Positions 15,533 to 24,683 are shown, numbered from the stretch's first letter. The stretch: 64,000 nt of DNA from Bryobacteraceae bacterium (GCA_029975915.1 JARKOC010000469.1:62001-126000), one strand, 5' to 3'. Program-made: numbers and translations. Notes: generated by a model from the letters alone, not told the origin.

Positions 15533-16539
15533 GCAAATTTCCGGCCGGAGGCTCTCGCCATGGCGAGCATGTTGGCGTGGGGCGTCCCCGCGGGGATCTC
15601 GCAACCGCCGCCGGCGATGTAGCGTGGACCCGCCACCCGCAGGCACTCCTCGACTGCGAAGGCGACATCTGCCGGCGCTCCGTCCTGGATGACGCGAACG
15701 GGGTCGATACCGCCCAGCAACACCTGGTCTGGCCCCATGTCGGCGCGAGCCTCCGCCAGTGGCACCATCGAGTCGATATCGACGATTTCGCAGCCAAGGC
15801 GGCCCATTCGAGCCAGGATGCGGCGCGTATTGCCGCAGATGTGAAGCCGGACTTTGGCGCCGGCATCGTGCAAGGCGTCCACGAGGCGTTTCTGATACGG
15901 CCAAACGAACTGATCGTACAGCCGCGGTCCGACCAGCGACGCGGCCGGGTCGCCGATGCCGATGATGTCGGCGCCAGCGGCGGCTTGCGCCTTGCCAAAC
16001 GAAATGGCGAGAGCGAGGACGAACTCGAACAGGCCGGTGATAAACGCAGTGTCGTCGTGGAAATCGAGCATCAGCCGGTTGATGCCGCGCAGGTCGGCTG
16101 ACGCGCCGCAGGGTCCCTCGACCCAGCCTTCGACAATCAGATCTCCGCCTACCTGCCGTTTCAACCCGGCGATCGCCTCCAGGCGGTCCGCCATGTGGGC
16201 GGCTGAGGCCGGATCGGGCATCCGCAGCGTGGCGAGGGAGGCTTTGTCCAACAGCAATGAATGTTCTTCGTCGAGCGCGTAGGGCTGGTTGTCGAAGAAA
16301 CGGATGGGCGCGCCGCAATCGGGCGCTTCGCGGGTTTCCGTGATGGCGGAGACGTGGTCCAGGCCATAGTCCGAGGCGGTTTTCAACTGGGATTCGACCA
16401 GGATGCGGTGGTCCTGGGCGTAGCGGCCGTAGTTCAGGCCGGCCCTGCCTGCGGCGAACATCATGGTAATGGGCATCAGGCCGGGGCGGTCCGGCTTGCC
16501 GCCTTCGAGAAGTGTGAGAATTCGCTCGCGTCCGTTCAT
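15526..16539 (-). CDS. Uroporphyrinogen decarboxylase-family protein (MtaA/CmuA-like methyltransferase type)
   Basis: This 337-aa protein belongs to the UroD superfamily branch that contains cobamide-dependent methyltransferases. 'KVRLHICGNTRRIL' contains the HxCG zinc ligand motif of MtaA/MtbA/CmuA rather than haem-pathway residues, and 'YIAGGGCEIPAGTPHANM' gives the C-terminal Cys. Such proteins move methyl groups between corrinoid proteins and thiols. No corrinoid protein gene is adjacent, so the substrate is unknown. It is convergent with the DsrE gene. Confidence 0.8.
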   Translation of the reverse strand: MNGRERILTLLEGGKPDRPGLMPITMMFAAGRAGLNYGRYAQDHRILVESQLKTASDYGLDHVSAITETREAPDCGAPIRFFDNQPYALDEEHSLLLDKASLATLRMPDPASAAHMADRLEAIAGLKRQVGGDLIVEGWVEGPCGASADLRGINRLMLDFHDDTAFITGLFEFVLALAISFGKAQAAAGADIIGIGDPAASLVGPRLYDQFVWPYQKRLVDALHDAGAKVRLHICGNTRRILARMGRLGCEIVDIDSMVPLAEARADMGPDQVLLGGIDPVRVIQDGAPADVAFAVEECLRVAGPRYIAGGGCEIPAGTPHANMLAMARASGRKFAQ

Positions 16540-16673
16540 TATGTTCCGCCATTCATCCTAGCGCCTTGATGGTATTCGAGTTCCACACCCGCCGCGGCAG
16601 GCAGGCAGGCACCTTCCGTAAAGTTTTGAGAGATTCCATGGGGAGGGCGCGCACTACTTGAGCGGAGTTGCGA

Positions 16674-17153
16674 ATGGGCTTCATATTCGACGAAGACAAC
16701 CGGCTGGACCTTACAAGGTTCGATGAAGACTACGCCAGAATCGCGCAGGAGGCCGACGGGTGGGACACTGTGCCGGACGGCTACTACCAGGTGCGCGTCG
16801 AGGATGTCCGGCTGGCGACGACGCAGACCACTGGCAATCCGATGTTGATCTGGCGGCTGAGGATTGCCGGACCGGCGCATGCGGGCAGCGTTCTGACCAA
16901 GACGCGGATCATCACGTCAAAGACCCTCGGACAGGTGAAACGCGATTTGTCCTACTTCGGGGTCAGTTTGGACCGCTTCTCGGACCTCCCTGATCATCTG
17001 GAGGAGATGGTGGACCGGGAAGCGTCGGTCTACAAAAAGACCTCTTCCAGCGGCTGGGCGGATGTAAACCTGGTCCGCACCAGGAGCGCGGCTGCCGCCG
17101 GCGGATCAGGCGCCGAGACCTACAGCTACGACAACATCGACACACCGTTCTGA
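16674..17153 (+). CDS. DUF669-family phage-type protein, isolated
   Basis: In this 159-aa protein 'DGYYQVRVEDVRLATTQTTG', 'NPMLIWRLRIAGPAHAGSVL' and 'LGQVKRDLSYFGVSLDRF' match the DUF669 family, found in phage recombination or replication modules beside ssDNA-binding and RecT/ERF proteins. The acidic C-terminus 'YSYDNIDTPF' resembles the protein-docking tail of single-stranded DNA-binding proteins. No phage genes or integrase flank it, so it is a stray or domesticated phage gene. ATG 16674 is chosen; a TTG lies two codons upstream. The 17154-17430 gap after it shows only a CCGGAA/TTCCGG hairpin. Confidence 0.65.
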   Translation: MGFIFDEDNRLDLTRFDEDYARIAQEADGWDTVPDGYYQVRVEDVRLATTQTTGNPMLIWRLRIAGPAHAGSVLTKTRIITSKTLGQVKRDLSYFGVSLDRFSDLPDHLEEMVDREASVYKKTSSSGWADVNLVRTRSAAAAGGSGAETYSYDNIDTPF

Positions 17154-17430
17154 GTCGCAGGACTCGCGAGACGCATTGACACGGAGTGGATTACGAAATC
17201 GGCTCACCTTTCCCGGTCGAAACAGTGCACGCAGCGGCGGGACCGCGCCCGGCAGGCGTAGGCGGAGGTAGCCGGGCTGGTCGAGTCCCCCAAGCCCCAT
17301 CCGGATTCTACGGCGTCCGGAACTTCGTTTCCGGGCGAAATTCGATTCACGACTCAGAACATTTCCAGCGTATGATGGTCTGTGCGGCGGTTGAGCGCCG
17401 CGTAGTGCTTTACGACGCGGAGGGGCCAGC

Positions 17431-17751
17431 ATGGAGGTATCCGGTATTAGCATGTTGCTGGGCTTTGCCCTGGCCGTGGCAACGCTCTGGCTGGCCATCA
17501 ATCGCTGGAACATCAAACTCGATAGCAACTGGCCCTTGATTTACTATGCCTTGCTGGTTGTCTTCTCGACATCCCACCCTTACCTGATCAATGCGTACGT
17601 GCTTTACCTGGCGGTTGTCTGCGGACTGTTTCTGCGGTTCGAATTCCTGAACGAGCGTATCATCTTCTTCATCCGCCTCATCGAGATCGGCTGTTTCCTT
17701 CACATCGGCTATGTCCTGGGCAGGACGGTCCTGCACTGGGTCACGGCCTGA
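17431..17751 (+). CDS. Small integral membrane protein of unknown function
   Basis: The 106-aa protein has three to four hydrophobic segments (about residues 5-25, 34-52, 54-70 and 80-100) with few charges between them. The start has GCGGAGG about 8 nt upstream. I do not recognise a family. It lies alone between DUF669 and the acyl-CoA dehydrogenase gene. Confidence 0.6.
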   Translation: MEVSGISMLLGFALAVATLWLAINRWNIKLDSNWPLIYYALLVVFSTSHPYLINAYVLYLAVVCGLFLRFEFLNERIIFFIRLIEIGCFLHIGYVLGRTVLHWVTA

Positions 17752-17816
17752 GAGTCACGGCGGCAGAGCGCATCCCGCCTTCCCTACCCCGGACATCGTG
17801 AGATGATGGCCGGGTT

Positions 17817-18767
17817 ATGGAAATCCGTCGCGCGTTAGTGATTGGAACGGGAATGATGGGCCCGGGCATCGCCGCATCCCTGGCCTTGGGAGACGTTGAG
17901 GCGGTGGTGGTTTCTAGGACCCGCGAAGGGGCGGCGAAGGGCGAAGCTGCAGCCCGCGATTGCCTCGCAAAGCTCGATGAGGCCGGGCTATTGGAGGCGG
18001 GCGAAGCGGAGCGGGCGGCTCGCCGGATCTCGCCGGGCTCAGACCTGGACGCGCTGTTACCAGAGGCCGGCCTGGTGATCGAGTCGATCGTCGAGGACAT
18101 GGCGGTGAAGCAGGATCTCTTCGCCCGAATGGACCGGATTGCCCAGCCCGGCGCCATTCTTGCTTCAAACACTTCCGGATTGAGCATCACGGCCATCGCG
18201 GCCGGCTGCCAGCGCCCCGGCCGGGTGGTGACAACGCATTTCTGGAATCCGCCGCACCTGATGCCGCTGGTAGAGATCGTTGCCGGGGAAAAGACCTCCG
18301 CCGGTGTCGTCGAAACCCTCAAAGTGCTATTCAAAGCCTGCGGCAAAGCGCCTGTGGTGGTGAAGAAGGACCGGCCCGGCCAGCTTGGCAACCGGCTTCA
18401 GATGGCGCTGTTCCGGGAAGCGGCCCATATCGTCGCCGAAGGAATCGCCGACGCCGGCGATGTAGACAGGGCGGCATCGCTCGGATTCGGATTGCGGTTG
18501 CCCGTTTATGGCATTTTTGAGCATATCGACCTGGTCGGCCTGAAACTGGCCGGCGGAGTCTGTGACTACACTGCGCGCGACCTCTATTCCGAGCCTTGCG
18601 CGCCACCGATCTTCGCCGAGAAACTGGCGCGCGGCGAGAGCGGCGCAGCAGCCGGAAAGGGATTTCACGACTGGTCAACGAAGCGTGCCGAGGATGTGAA
18701 GGCGCGTCGAGACGCTTTTCTGATCGATTGCCTGCGGCGTGGCGTCCACCGCCAGAGCGGCGGCTAA
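17817..18767 (+). CDS. 3-hydroxyacyl-CoA dehydrogenase
   Basis: The 316-aa protein has the Rossmann start 'RALVIGTGMMGPGIAASLAL', 'GLVIESIVEDMAVKQDLF', and 'ILASNTSGLSITAIA' with catalytic Ser/His region 'RVVTTHFWNPPHLMPLVEIV', followed by 'GNRLQMALFREAAHIVAEGI' in the C-terminal helical domain. It is a stand-alone dehydrogenase of the 3-hydroxybutyryl-CoA type rather than the fused FadB form. It converts 3-hydroxyacyl-CoA and NAD to 3-oxoacyl-CoA, although related hydroxy-acid dehydrogenases remain possible. It ends convergent with the nitroreductase-like gene (4-bp overlap). Confidence 0.85.
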   Translation: MEIRRALVIGTGMMGPGIAASLALGDVEAVVVSRTREGAAKGEAAARDCLAKLDEAGLLEAGEAERAARRISPGSDLDALLPEAGLVIESIVEDMAVKQDLFARMDRIAQPGAILASNTSGLSITAIAAGCQRPGRVVTTHFWNPPHLMPLVEIVAGEKTSAGVVETLKVLFKACGKAPVVVKKDRPGQLGNRLQMALFREAAHIVAEGIADAGDVDRAASLGFGLRLPVYGIFEHIDLVGLKLAGGVCDYTARDLYSEPCAPPIFAEKLARGESGAAAGKGFHDWSTKRAEDVKARRDAFLIDCLRRGVHRQSGG

Positions 18768-19378
18768 CGCGGGTACCCGACCGTCTGGCCGATCATGATG
18801 ACATCGGTGGCGGCAAGTTTCGCCTCCCTGGCGAAGGCGGGCCTTTGAACACCGGCGCGGACGACCGTAACCAGCCCTTCCGAGGCGCAGAACAGGTAAA
18901 TATTCTGCGACACCGCACCGGCTTCGACCGCTGCCCAGTTGACCAGATCGGCCTGGGTGTCCTCGGCTGAAGCCTTCATCTTGCTCAGGCGGGCGACCAT
19001 GACGATGTTCAGCGGCGCCGTCCCGACGAAGTCCTGCGTCCCTGAGATGACCCGAGCGTCGGTCTTCGAAACCAGATCCAGCGCGTGCGCTTTCGCATTG
19101 TAAAGGAACAGCCCCTCAGGCAATGCTACATAGAGATCGACGGCTTGCCAGTTGTGGGCCGAGGGTGCGGTCCGGCCGTTGGATGCCGGGCGGTTGACGC
19201 CATAGGCGGCCCAGAGCAGATTCGAAAGCACCTGCTTTGGCAAGGGCTTCGCGGCGAAGTCCCTGCCGCTCGAACGGGCCTTCAGAGCGCTCAACAGTGG
19301 CATGCCGCCGCTGGTCGAAGGCGGCGGTAGCGGCTGGGCGAAAACAAGGACGGGCAGCAAAAGGAGAGCGAATCTCAT
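18764..19378 (-). CDS. Exported SagB-type nitroreductase-like protein
   Basis: The 204-aa protein begins with a signal peptide (MRFALLLLPVLVFAQ). The mature part has the nitroreductase/SagB pattern: 'ALKARSSGRDFAAKPLPKQ', 'LLWAAYGVNRP', 'PSAHNWQAVDLYVALPEGLF' and a C-terminal helix. Most members bind FMN and NAD(P)H; export of such an enzyme is uncommon but recurs in this subfamily. The substrate is unknown. ATG 19393 is an alternative start that would add five residues. Confidence 0.75.
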   Translation of the reverse strand: MRFALLLLPVLVFAQPLPPPSTSGGMPLLSALKARSSGRDFAAKPLPKQVLSNLLWAAYGVNRPASNGRTAPSAHNWQAVDLYVALPEGLFLYNAKAHALDLVSKTDARVISGTQDFVGTAPLNIVMVARLSKMKASAEDTQADLVNWAAVEAGAVSQNIYLFCASEGLVTVVRAGVQRPAFAREAKLAATDVIMIGQTVGYPR

Positions 19379-19442
19379 GATGCTGCCCACCATATCAGGT
19401 TCGCCGCGGGCGCGGCGGCCTGCGGCGAAAGTCACTGTCCAC

Positions 19443-20225
19443 TTACTTCTTTACCGTGGTATCCGCTTTCTTGGCGGGAGCGGCGGCTTTCTTCGCGGGC
19501 GCGGCTTTCGTGGCGGCGGGTCTGGCAGCCGGCGGATAAATCGGCAGCAGCTTGCCCTCACCCCAGCGCTCGAAATCCACTTTGACAATGCGGACGGGCG
19601 TGTTCGGGCGGTTCTCCGCATTCTTCGGGACGCCGGATATCTTCGCGATCAGCGGCTGATTGGCCACCACCTGGCCGAAGATGGTGTGTTTGCCGTTGAG
19701 GTGGGGCGTGGGAACCTCGGTGATGAAGAACTGGCAGGAGCCGGTGCCGGGTCCTGCGTTGGCCATGGCCAGACGGCCAGGAATGTCGAACTTGAGGCTG
19801 GGATCGAACTCGTCCTTGATCTTGTCGGTGCCGCCCATGCCGGTACCAGTGGGGTCGCCACCCTGGATCATGAAACCAGGGATGACACGGTGGAAGATCA
19901 AGCCGTTGTAAAGGGGCCTGGCGGCGCGCAAGCCGGTCTTGGGATTGGTCCAGGCTTTCCGGCCGGTGGCCAGGTCGACGAAGTTCTTCACGGTGATGGG
20001 CGATTCCTTTTCGAAGAGCTTCACGGTGATGTCACCCATCGATGTGCGGATGTTGGCGTAGAGGCCATCTTCCTTCGGTTCGGGCGGCGGCAGCGGGACG
20101 GGCTTCGCCGCGGCGGCCTTGGCCGGAGCCTTCTTGGCGGGCGTAGCCGGGGTGGCCGGAGTGGCTTGGCCGAAGGCGAACGAAGAGAGTAGCAAAGTAG
20201 CGGAGAGAATCAACCAGGACTTCAT
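19443..20225 (-). CDS. Exported cyclophilin-type peptidyl-prolyl isomerase with Ala/Lys-rich ends
   Basis: The 260-aa protein has a signal peptide (MKSWLILSATLLLSSFAFGQ), then an Ala/Pro/Lys-rich linker, then a cyclophilin domain: 'GDITVKLFEKESPITVKNFV', 'YNGLIFHRVIPGFMIQGGDP', 'GRLAMANAGPGTGSCQFFIT' and 'HTIFGQVV'. The C-terminal 35 residues are again Ala/Lys-rich and probably disordered. It should catalyse prolyl isomerisation in the periplasm. Compared with the usual 170-190 aa, the extra length is the two low-complexity ends. Confidence 0.9.
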   Translation of the reverse strand: MKSWLILSATLLLSSFAFGQATPATPATPAKKAPAKAAAAKPVPLPPPEPKEDGLYANIRTSMGDITVKLFEKESPITVKNFVDLATGRKAWTNPKTGLRAARPLYNGLIFHRVIPGFMIQGGDPTGTGMGGTDKIKDEFDPSLKFDIPGRLAMANAGPGTGSCQFFITEVPTPHLNGKHTIFGQVVANQPLIAKISGVPKNAENRPNTPVRIVKVDFERWGEGKLLPIYPPAARPAATKAAPAKKAAAPAKKADTTVKK

Positions 20226-20248
20226 GTTTATAGATTAATCGAGGCGCG

Positions 20249-20995
20249 CTAGAGCCGGTTAATCAGGCTGGCGACGTAGCCGCCGCCGAATCCGTTATCG
20301 ATGTTGACCACGCTGACGTTCGAGGCGCAGGAGTTCAACATGCCCAGCAGGGCGGCCAGGCCATGGAAGCTCGCGCCGTAGCCGACGCTTGTGGGAACCG
20401 CGATGACGGGGCAGGAGACCAACCCGCCGACAGCCGACGGCAAGGCGCCTTCCATTCCGGCGCAGACGACGATCACGCGGGCCTGCTTGATCGTCTCGAA
20501 GTTGCCGAACAGCCGGTGAATGCCCGCGACGCCGACATCGTGCACCTGAACGACTTCATTGCCCATGATCTCGGCGGTGACCACGGCCTCTTCGGCCACA
20601 GGCAGATCAGTGGTTCCGGCGCTGATGACCGCGAGTTTGCCTTTCCCTCGAGAAGTGCGGTCCCGCCAGACGCGCATCGCGCCGGAAAGCGGGAAGTACT
20701 CGGCGTCGGCGATTTTTGAGCGTACCAGGTCGAACGCTTCCAGACCGACGCGCGTGGCCAGCACGTTCGAGGACCGTTCCAGCAGCCGTTCGGCGATTCC
20801 GGCGATCTGTTCCGGCGTCTTTCCCTTGCCGAAGATCACCTCTGGCATGCCCGTCCGGATCGAACGGTGATGGTCGAGCGTAGCATACGGCAAACGCTCG
20901 AAGGGCATGTGCTTGAGGCGTTCGATGGCGTCGTCGATCGAAGTCGCCCCGCTGCGGACCTCCTCGAAAAGGACGTGAAGCTGATCCCGGTCCAT
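20249..20995 (-). CDS. larB: Nickel-pincer cofactor biosynthesis protein LarB
   Basis: The 248-aa protein combines an N-terminal helical region ('[21 protein letters not shown]') with a PurE-like domain: '[17 protein letters not shown]', '[12 protein letters not shown]', '[17 protein letters not shown]' and '[20 protein letters not shown]'. LarB carboxylates and hydrolyses nicotinate adenine dinucleotide to make the precursor of the lactate racemase cofactor. larC, larE and a racemase are not in the window. The DUF192 gene ends 20 bp upstream and may be co-transcribed. Confidence 0.88.
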   Translation of the reverse strand: MDRDQLHVLFEEVRSGATSIDDAIERLKHMPFERLPYATLDHHRSIRTGMPEVIFGKGKTPEQIAGIAERLLERSSNVLATRVGLEAFDLVRSKIADAEYFPLSGAMRVWRDRTSRGKGKLAVISAGTTDLPVAEEAVVTAEIMGNEVVQVHDVGVAGIHRLFGNFETIKQARVIVVCAGMEGALPSAVGGLVSCPVIAVPTSVGYGASFHGLAALLGMLNSCASNVSVVNIDNGFGGGYVASLINRL

Positions 20996-21015
20996 GAGCT
21001 TTTCGGGCCTCCAGG

Positions 21016-21480
21016 TTAGAAATCGATCACCATGCCGGGTTTGAGATTGTGTTTCATGGCTGTGCCGGCGTTGAATTCAACCACGAAAAGCGATTCGAAG
21101 TCGCCGCCGTAAAGTGGACACGATACGTCTGGTCCAGGACACGGGGGCGCTTTGTGGACCACCTGCACGATGCGCCGGTTCCGGTCGAGCCAGATGATAT
21201 CGATGGGGAACTTCACCTCGAACATCCAGTACCGGTAGAAGCCGGGCTTGCCATAGGCGAACAGCATGGCGGCGTCCTGGGCAAGTGAATCACGGTATTT
21301 GAGGCCACGCAGCAGGTCGGCTTGAGCCGTGACGAGCTCCGCGCGAAACTTTGTCCCGTCGGGCAGCGTGACGATCCGCGTGTTCAGGCTATTGACGCTC
21401 GATGCCGGATCGGCGCCGCAGCCCGCGAGCAGGAGCAGAGCCAGGAAAGCGATCGAGATCCGGCGGGTGGAAACAGGCAT
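21016..21480 (-). CDS. DUF192 lipoprotein
   Basis: The 154-aa protein has a lipoprotein signal ([10 protein letters not shown] lipobox) and the DUF192 fold: '[20 protein letters not shown]', '[20 protein letters not shown]' and '[20 protein letters not shown]'. The biochemical function of DUF192 is not established. It precedes larB by 20 bp and is divergent from the ubiA-like gene with overlapping 5' regions. Confidence 0.85.
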   Translation of the reverse strand: MPVSTRRISIAFLALLLLAGCGADPASSVNSLNTRIVTLPDGTKFRAELVTAQADLLRGLKYRDSLAQDAAMLFAYGKPGFYRYWMFEVKFPIDIIWLDRNRRIVQVVHKAPPCPGPDVSCPLYGGDFESLFVVEFNAGTAMKHNLKPGMVIDF

Positions 21481-21503
21481 CGAATAAAATGGTAGCGGGA
21501 ATC

Positions 21504-22418
21504 ATGGCAACGGCGCAGCAAGCTTCGGGGGCCGGCGTGTGGCGGCGGTTCGTCCTGACGCTCGAAATGATCAAGTTCGAGCACTCCGTCTTCGCCCTGC
21601 CGTTTGCCATGACAGGCGCATTGCTGGCCTGGCGGAGCATCGGATTCCCGCTGGATGGCATGCTCTGGAAGCTCGCCTGGATTGTGGTGGCGATGGTCGG
21701 GGCACGGTCGGCGGCGATGGCGTTCAACCGTGTTCTGGATGCACAGATCGATTCGCGCAACCCGCGAACCAGCAGCCGACATATCCCGGCAGGACTGCTG
21801 AGCACGCGCTTCGCCTGGGGATTTATCGCGGCATCATCGGCTGTTTTAGTCCTGGCCTCGGCGATGTTGAATCCGCTCTGCCTGCGGCTGTCGCCGGTGG
21901 CGCTGGCCGTGGTGTTTTTCTACTCCTGGACAAAACGATTCACCTCTCTCAGCCACCTCGTGCTGGGATTCTCGCTCGGCATCGCGCCGGCGGCGGCCTG
22001 GATCGCGGTCACTGGCGGATTGGATCCGGCGATTGTCTGGCTCACCGCCGCAGTGACGCTATGGACAGCTGGCTTCGACATCATTTACAGTTGCCAGGAC
22101 TTCGAGTTCGACCGGGCAACGGGGTTGCACAGCATCCCGGCGCGGTTCGGCATCGGCGGCGCGCTGATGATGGCCCGCGCGCTCCACGTGGCGATGATCG
22201 CCTGCCTGACGGCCCTGGCGGTGTCGCTCGATCTGGGCGTCTGGGCTTGGACGGGCATCGCGGTCACGGCTGCGCTGCTTGCCTGGGAACACCGGTTGGT
22301 AAAGGCGGATGACATGTCGCGCGTGGACGCGGCGTTTTTTACGATGAACGGCTGGGTGAGCCTGCTGTTCTTCGTATTCTGGGCGGCGGATGTAGTGACC
22401 GGCCAGGGAAGGAACTAG
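21504..22418 (+). CDS. UbiA-family prenyltransferase (menaquinone type, MqnP-like)
   Basis: The 304-aa protein has about eight membrane helices and the UbiA motifs 'KFEHSVFALPFAMTGALLAW', 'AMAFNRVLDAQIDSRNPRTS' (first Asp-rich NxxxDxxxD site) and 'YSCQDFEFDRATGLHSIPAR' (second DxxxD site). UbiA enzymes prenylate aromatic acids. Coupling to mqnE, whose ATG directly abuts this stop codon, points to the prenylation step of futalosine menaquinone synthesis (MqnP), as inferred from context. ATG 21489 is an alternative start. Confidence 0.88.
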   Translation: MATAQQASGAGVWRRFVLTLEMIKFEHSVFALPFAMTGALLAWRSIGFPLDGMLWKLAWIVVAMVGARSAAMAFNRVLDAQIDSRNPRTSSRHIPAGLLSTRFAWGFIAASSAVLVLASAMLNPLCLRLSPVALAVVFFYSWTKRFTSLSHLVLGFSLGIAPAAAWIAVTGGLDPAIVWLTAAVTLWTAGFDIIYSCQDFEFDRATGLHSIPARFGIGGALMMARALHVAMIACLTALAVSLDLGVWAWTGIAVTAALLAWEHRLVKADDMSRVDAAFFTMNGWVSLLFFVFWAADVVTGQGRN

Positions 22419-23543
22419 ATGAGATTCGATCCGGTCATTGATGACACGCGCCTGATGGCGGTCGCGGAGAAGGTGAAGGCGGGTGAGCGCCTCGGGTTCG
22501 ACGATGGCCTCCTGCTCGACAAGTCGCCCGACCTCCTCACTGTGGGCTGGCTCGCGAACATGGTCCGCGAACGCCTCCACGGCAACGTGACCTACTTCAA
22601 CGTCAACCGCCACATCAACCCGACCGACGTCTGCGTGGCCAGTTGCAAGCTCTGCGCATTTGGCAAGAGGGCGCGCGATCCGAAGGCGTACACAATGTCG
22701 CTCGACGAGGTGTATTTCCGGGCCGGCGAAGGATATTCGGATGCTGTCACAGAGTTCCACATCGTCGGCGGTTTGCATCCGGAACTGACGGTGGACTGGT
22801 TCTGCGAAATGCTCGCCGGGCTGAAACAGCGGTTCCCCAAGGTCCACCTGAAGGCGTTCACGATGGTCGAGATCGCCTACCTCTCGAAACGATTCAAGAT
22901 GCCAATCGAGGAGGTGTTGAGGCGGTTCAAGGACTCCGGCATGGACTCGATGCCGGGCGGAGGCGCAGAGATCTTCAATGAACGCGTGCGGCGCATCATC
23001 TGCGACCACAAGATCGACGGATCCGAGTGGCTGGATGTGGCCCGCGTGGCGCACAAAATGGGCATCAAGTCGAATTGCACGATGCTTTACGGGCATGTGG
23101 AATCGGCCGAGGACCGGATCGACCACCTCATCCGGCTCCGCGCACTTCAGGATGAGACCGGCGGGTTTGTCACCTACATTCCGTTGGCATTCCATCCGGA
23201 CAACACACCGCTCGACCACATCCCGAAGACGACTGGGTTTATGGACCTGAAGAGCGTTGCAGTGGCCCGGCTGATGCTCGACAACATCCCCCACATCAAA
23301 GCGTATTGGGTGATGATGACGCCCAAGATCGCCCAAATCGCCCAGCGATTCGGCGCCGACGACATCGACGGCACCGTCGTCGAAGAGCGGATCTATCACG
23401 ATGCGGGCGCCGAAACATCGCAGGGGTTGCGGCGCGGCGAGCTGTTGCGGTTGATCCGCGAGGCGGGCCGGGAGCCTGTCGAGCGCGATACGCAATACAA
23501 CCGCGTTGAACGCGACGAAACCGCGTTCACCATCGTGGTCTGA
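22419..23543 (+). CDS. mqnE: Aminodeoxyfutalosine synthase (radical SAM)
   Basis: The 374-aa protein has the radical SAM triad CVASCKLC and the downstream features of MqnE: 'YFNVNRHINPTDVC', 'EFHIVGGLHPELTVDWFCEM', 'GMDSMPGGGAEIFNERVR', 'GIKSNCTMLYGHVESAEDR' and 'YIPLAFHPDNTPLDH'. MqnE joins a SAM-derived adenosyl radical with 3-[(1-carboxyvinyl)oxy]benzoate in the futalosine pathway. MqnA, B, C and D are not in the window. It follows the prenyltransferase gene with no gap. Confidence 0.92.
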   Translation: MRFDPVIDDTRLMAVAEKVKAGERLGFDDGLLLDKSPDLLTVGWLANMVRERLHGNVTYFNVNRHINPTDVCVASCKLCAFGKRARDPKAYTMSLDEVYFRAGEGYSDAVTEFHIVGGLHPELTVDWFCEMLAGLKQRFPKVHLKAFTMVEIAYLSKRFKMPIEEVLRRFKDSGMDSMPGGGAEIFNERVRRIICDHKIDGSEWLDVARVAHKMGIKSNCTMLYGHVESAEDRIDHLIRLRALQDETGGFVTYIPLAFHPDNTPLDHIPKTTGFMDLKSVAVARLMLDNIPHIKAYWVMMTPKIAQIAQRFGADDIDGTVVEERIYHDAGAETSQGLRRGELLRLIREAGREPVERDTQYNRVERDETAFTIVV

Positions 23544-23561
23544 TATAAACGGGAATGACTC

Positions 23562-24683
23562 ATGGATGCGGCCGACCGTTCGCGCGTCCCGGCGTTGAGA
23601 ATCGAACGGCCGTTCGACCTGAGCGCCGTACCGGACCAGCCGGCTGTGTTCGTTGTCCGGCTTGGCGATGCGAGGCCCTACCTGGGCCGGACTTCCGCCC
23701 TCCGGCGCCGGCTGACACGGCTGATGGGCGAGGCTGCATCTGGATCAAGACGCCTGAACTTGAGCGGCCTGGCGTCGGCGGTGGAGTGCTATCCAGTCGC
23801 CGGACAGCTGCCCGCATCGCTGCTGTACTACCGGCTTGCGCGCGACCTCTTCCCGGACGAATACGCGCAGATGGTTAGGCTGCGGTTTCCCGCCTATGTA
23901 CGGCTGCTGATGTCAAACGCCTACCCGCGGACGGAGGTGAGTGTCCGGCTGTCCGGCTCCGGCGCCATCCAGTATGGGCCATTCGCGACGCGGGCCGCGG
24001 CGGAGAGTTTCGAGAGCGAATTGCTCGATCAATTCCAGGTCCGCAGGTGCGCCGAGGATCTGTCGCCTTCGCCAGATCATCCCGGCTGCATCTACGGCGA
24101 GATGATGAAGTGTCTCAGGCCGTGCCAGGAAGTGGTCTCCGCCGATGAGTACCACGGCGAGGCGATGCGCATGGAGCAGTTTCTGGCGACATCGGGTACG
24201 AGCCTGATCGAGTCTGTTCGCGCGGCGCGCGACCGTTTCAGCGCCGAACTCGATTTCGAAAATGCGCAACGCCAGCACGAGCGGCTGCAACGGATCGAGC
24301 AAGGCTTGAAATTGGGCGGCGGTTTGGCCGCCGAGGTCTCAAAGCTGTCCGGCGTGTCGGTTTATCCGTCAATGACACCTGGACATGTGGACCTCTTCTT
24401 TATGCTGGATGGCGCGTGGCTGAAACCGGAGCCTTTCGCGGTCTCGGCGTCCACCGGTGGAACCATGGCGCCCATGGACCGGCGTCTGAGGGAACTCCAT
24501 GCCGGCCTCATCCGGCCTTCCATCGCCGTGCGCGAACGCGCCGAACACCTGGCGCTGCTGGCGCGCTGGTATTATTCCACTTACCGCGATGGCGTCTGGC
24601 TGCCGTTTGAGGCGGGCCATCCGCCTTACAGGAAGCTGGTTCACGCCATCTCGAAGGCGGCTGCGGAAGCGCAACCGCATTGA
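23562..24683 (+). CDS. UvrC-like half protein: degenerate GIY-YIG, Fe-S cysteines, UVR motif
   Basis: This 373-aa protein resembles only the N-terminal half of UvrC. 'AVFVVRLGDARPYLGRTSAL' replaces the GIY...YIG motif, with the first GIY degenerate (AVF). Cysteines C163, C176, C184 and C188 keep nearly the same spacing as the UvrC iron-sulfur ligands. 'FSAELDFENAQRQHERLQRI' is a UVR helix for UvrB contact. The C-terminal RNase H-like nuclease and HhH domains are absent, replaced by about 120 unfamiliar residues. Cleavage activity is doubtful. It starts 18 bp after mqnE, likely in the same transcript. Confidence 0.75.
   Translation: MDAADRSRVPALRIERPFDLSAVPDQPAVFVVRLGDARPYLGRTSALRRRLTRLMGEAASGSRRLNLSGLASAVECYPVAGQLPASLLYYRLARDLFPDEYAQMVRLRFPAYVRLLMSNAYPRTEVSVRLSGSGAIQYGPFATRAAAESFESELLDQFQVRRCAEDLSPSPDHPGCIYGEMMKCLRPCQEVVSADEYHGEAMRMEQFLATSGTSLIESVRAARDRFSAELDFENAQRQHERLQRIEQGLKLGGGLAAEVSKLSGVSVYPSMTPGHVDLFFMLDGAWLKPEPFAVSASTGGTMAPMDRRLRELHAGLIRPSIAVRERAEHLALLARWYYSTYRDGVWLPFEAGHPPYRKLVHAISKAAAEAQPH

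Noticed and set aside
17230..17300. tRNA-like GGTCGAGTCCCC in a GC-rich stretch after DUF669
   Set aside because: No matching acceptor, D or anticodon arms could be folded around it on either strand.
22059..23495. A 478-codon minus-strand open frame
   Set aside because: It is antisense to ubiA-like and mqnE, both with strong motifs; no domain is visible.
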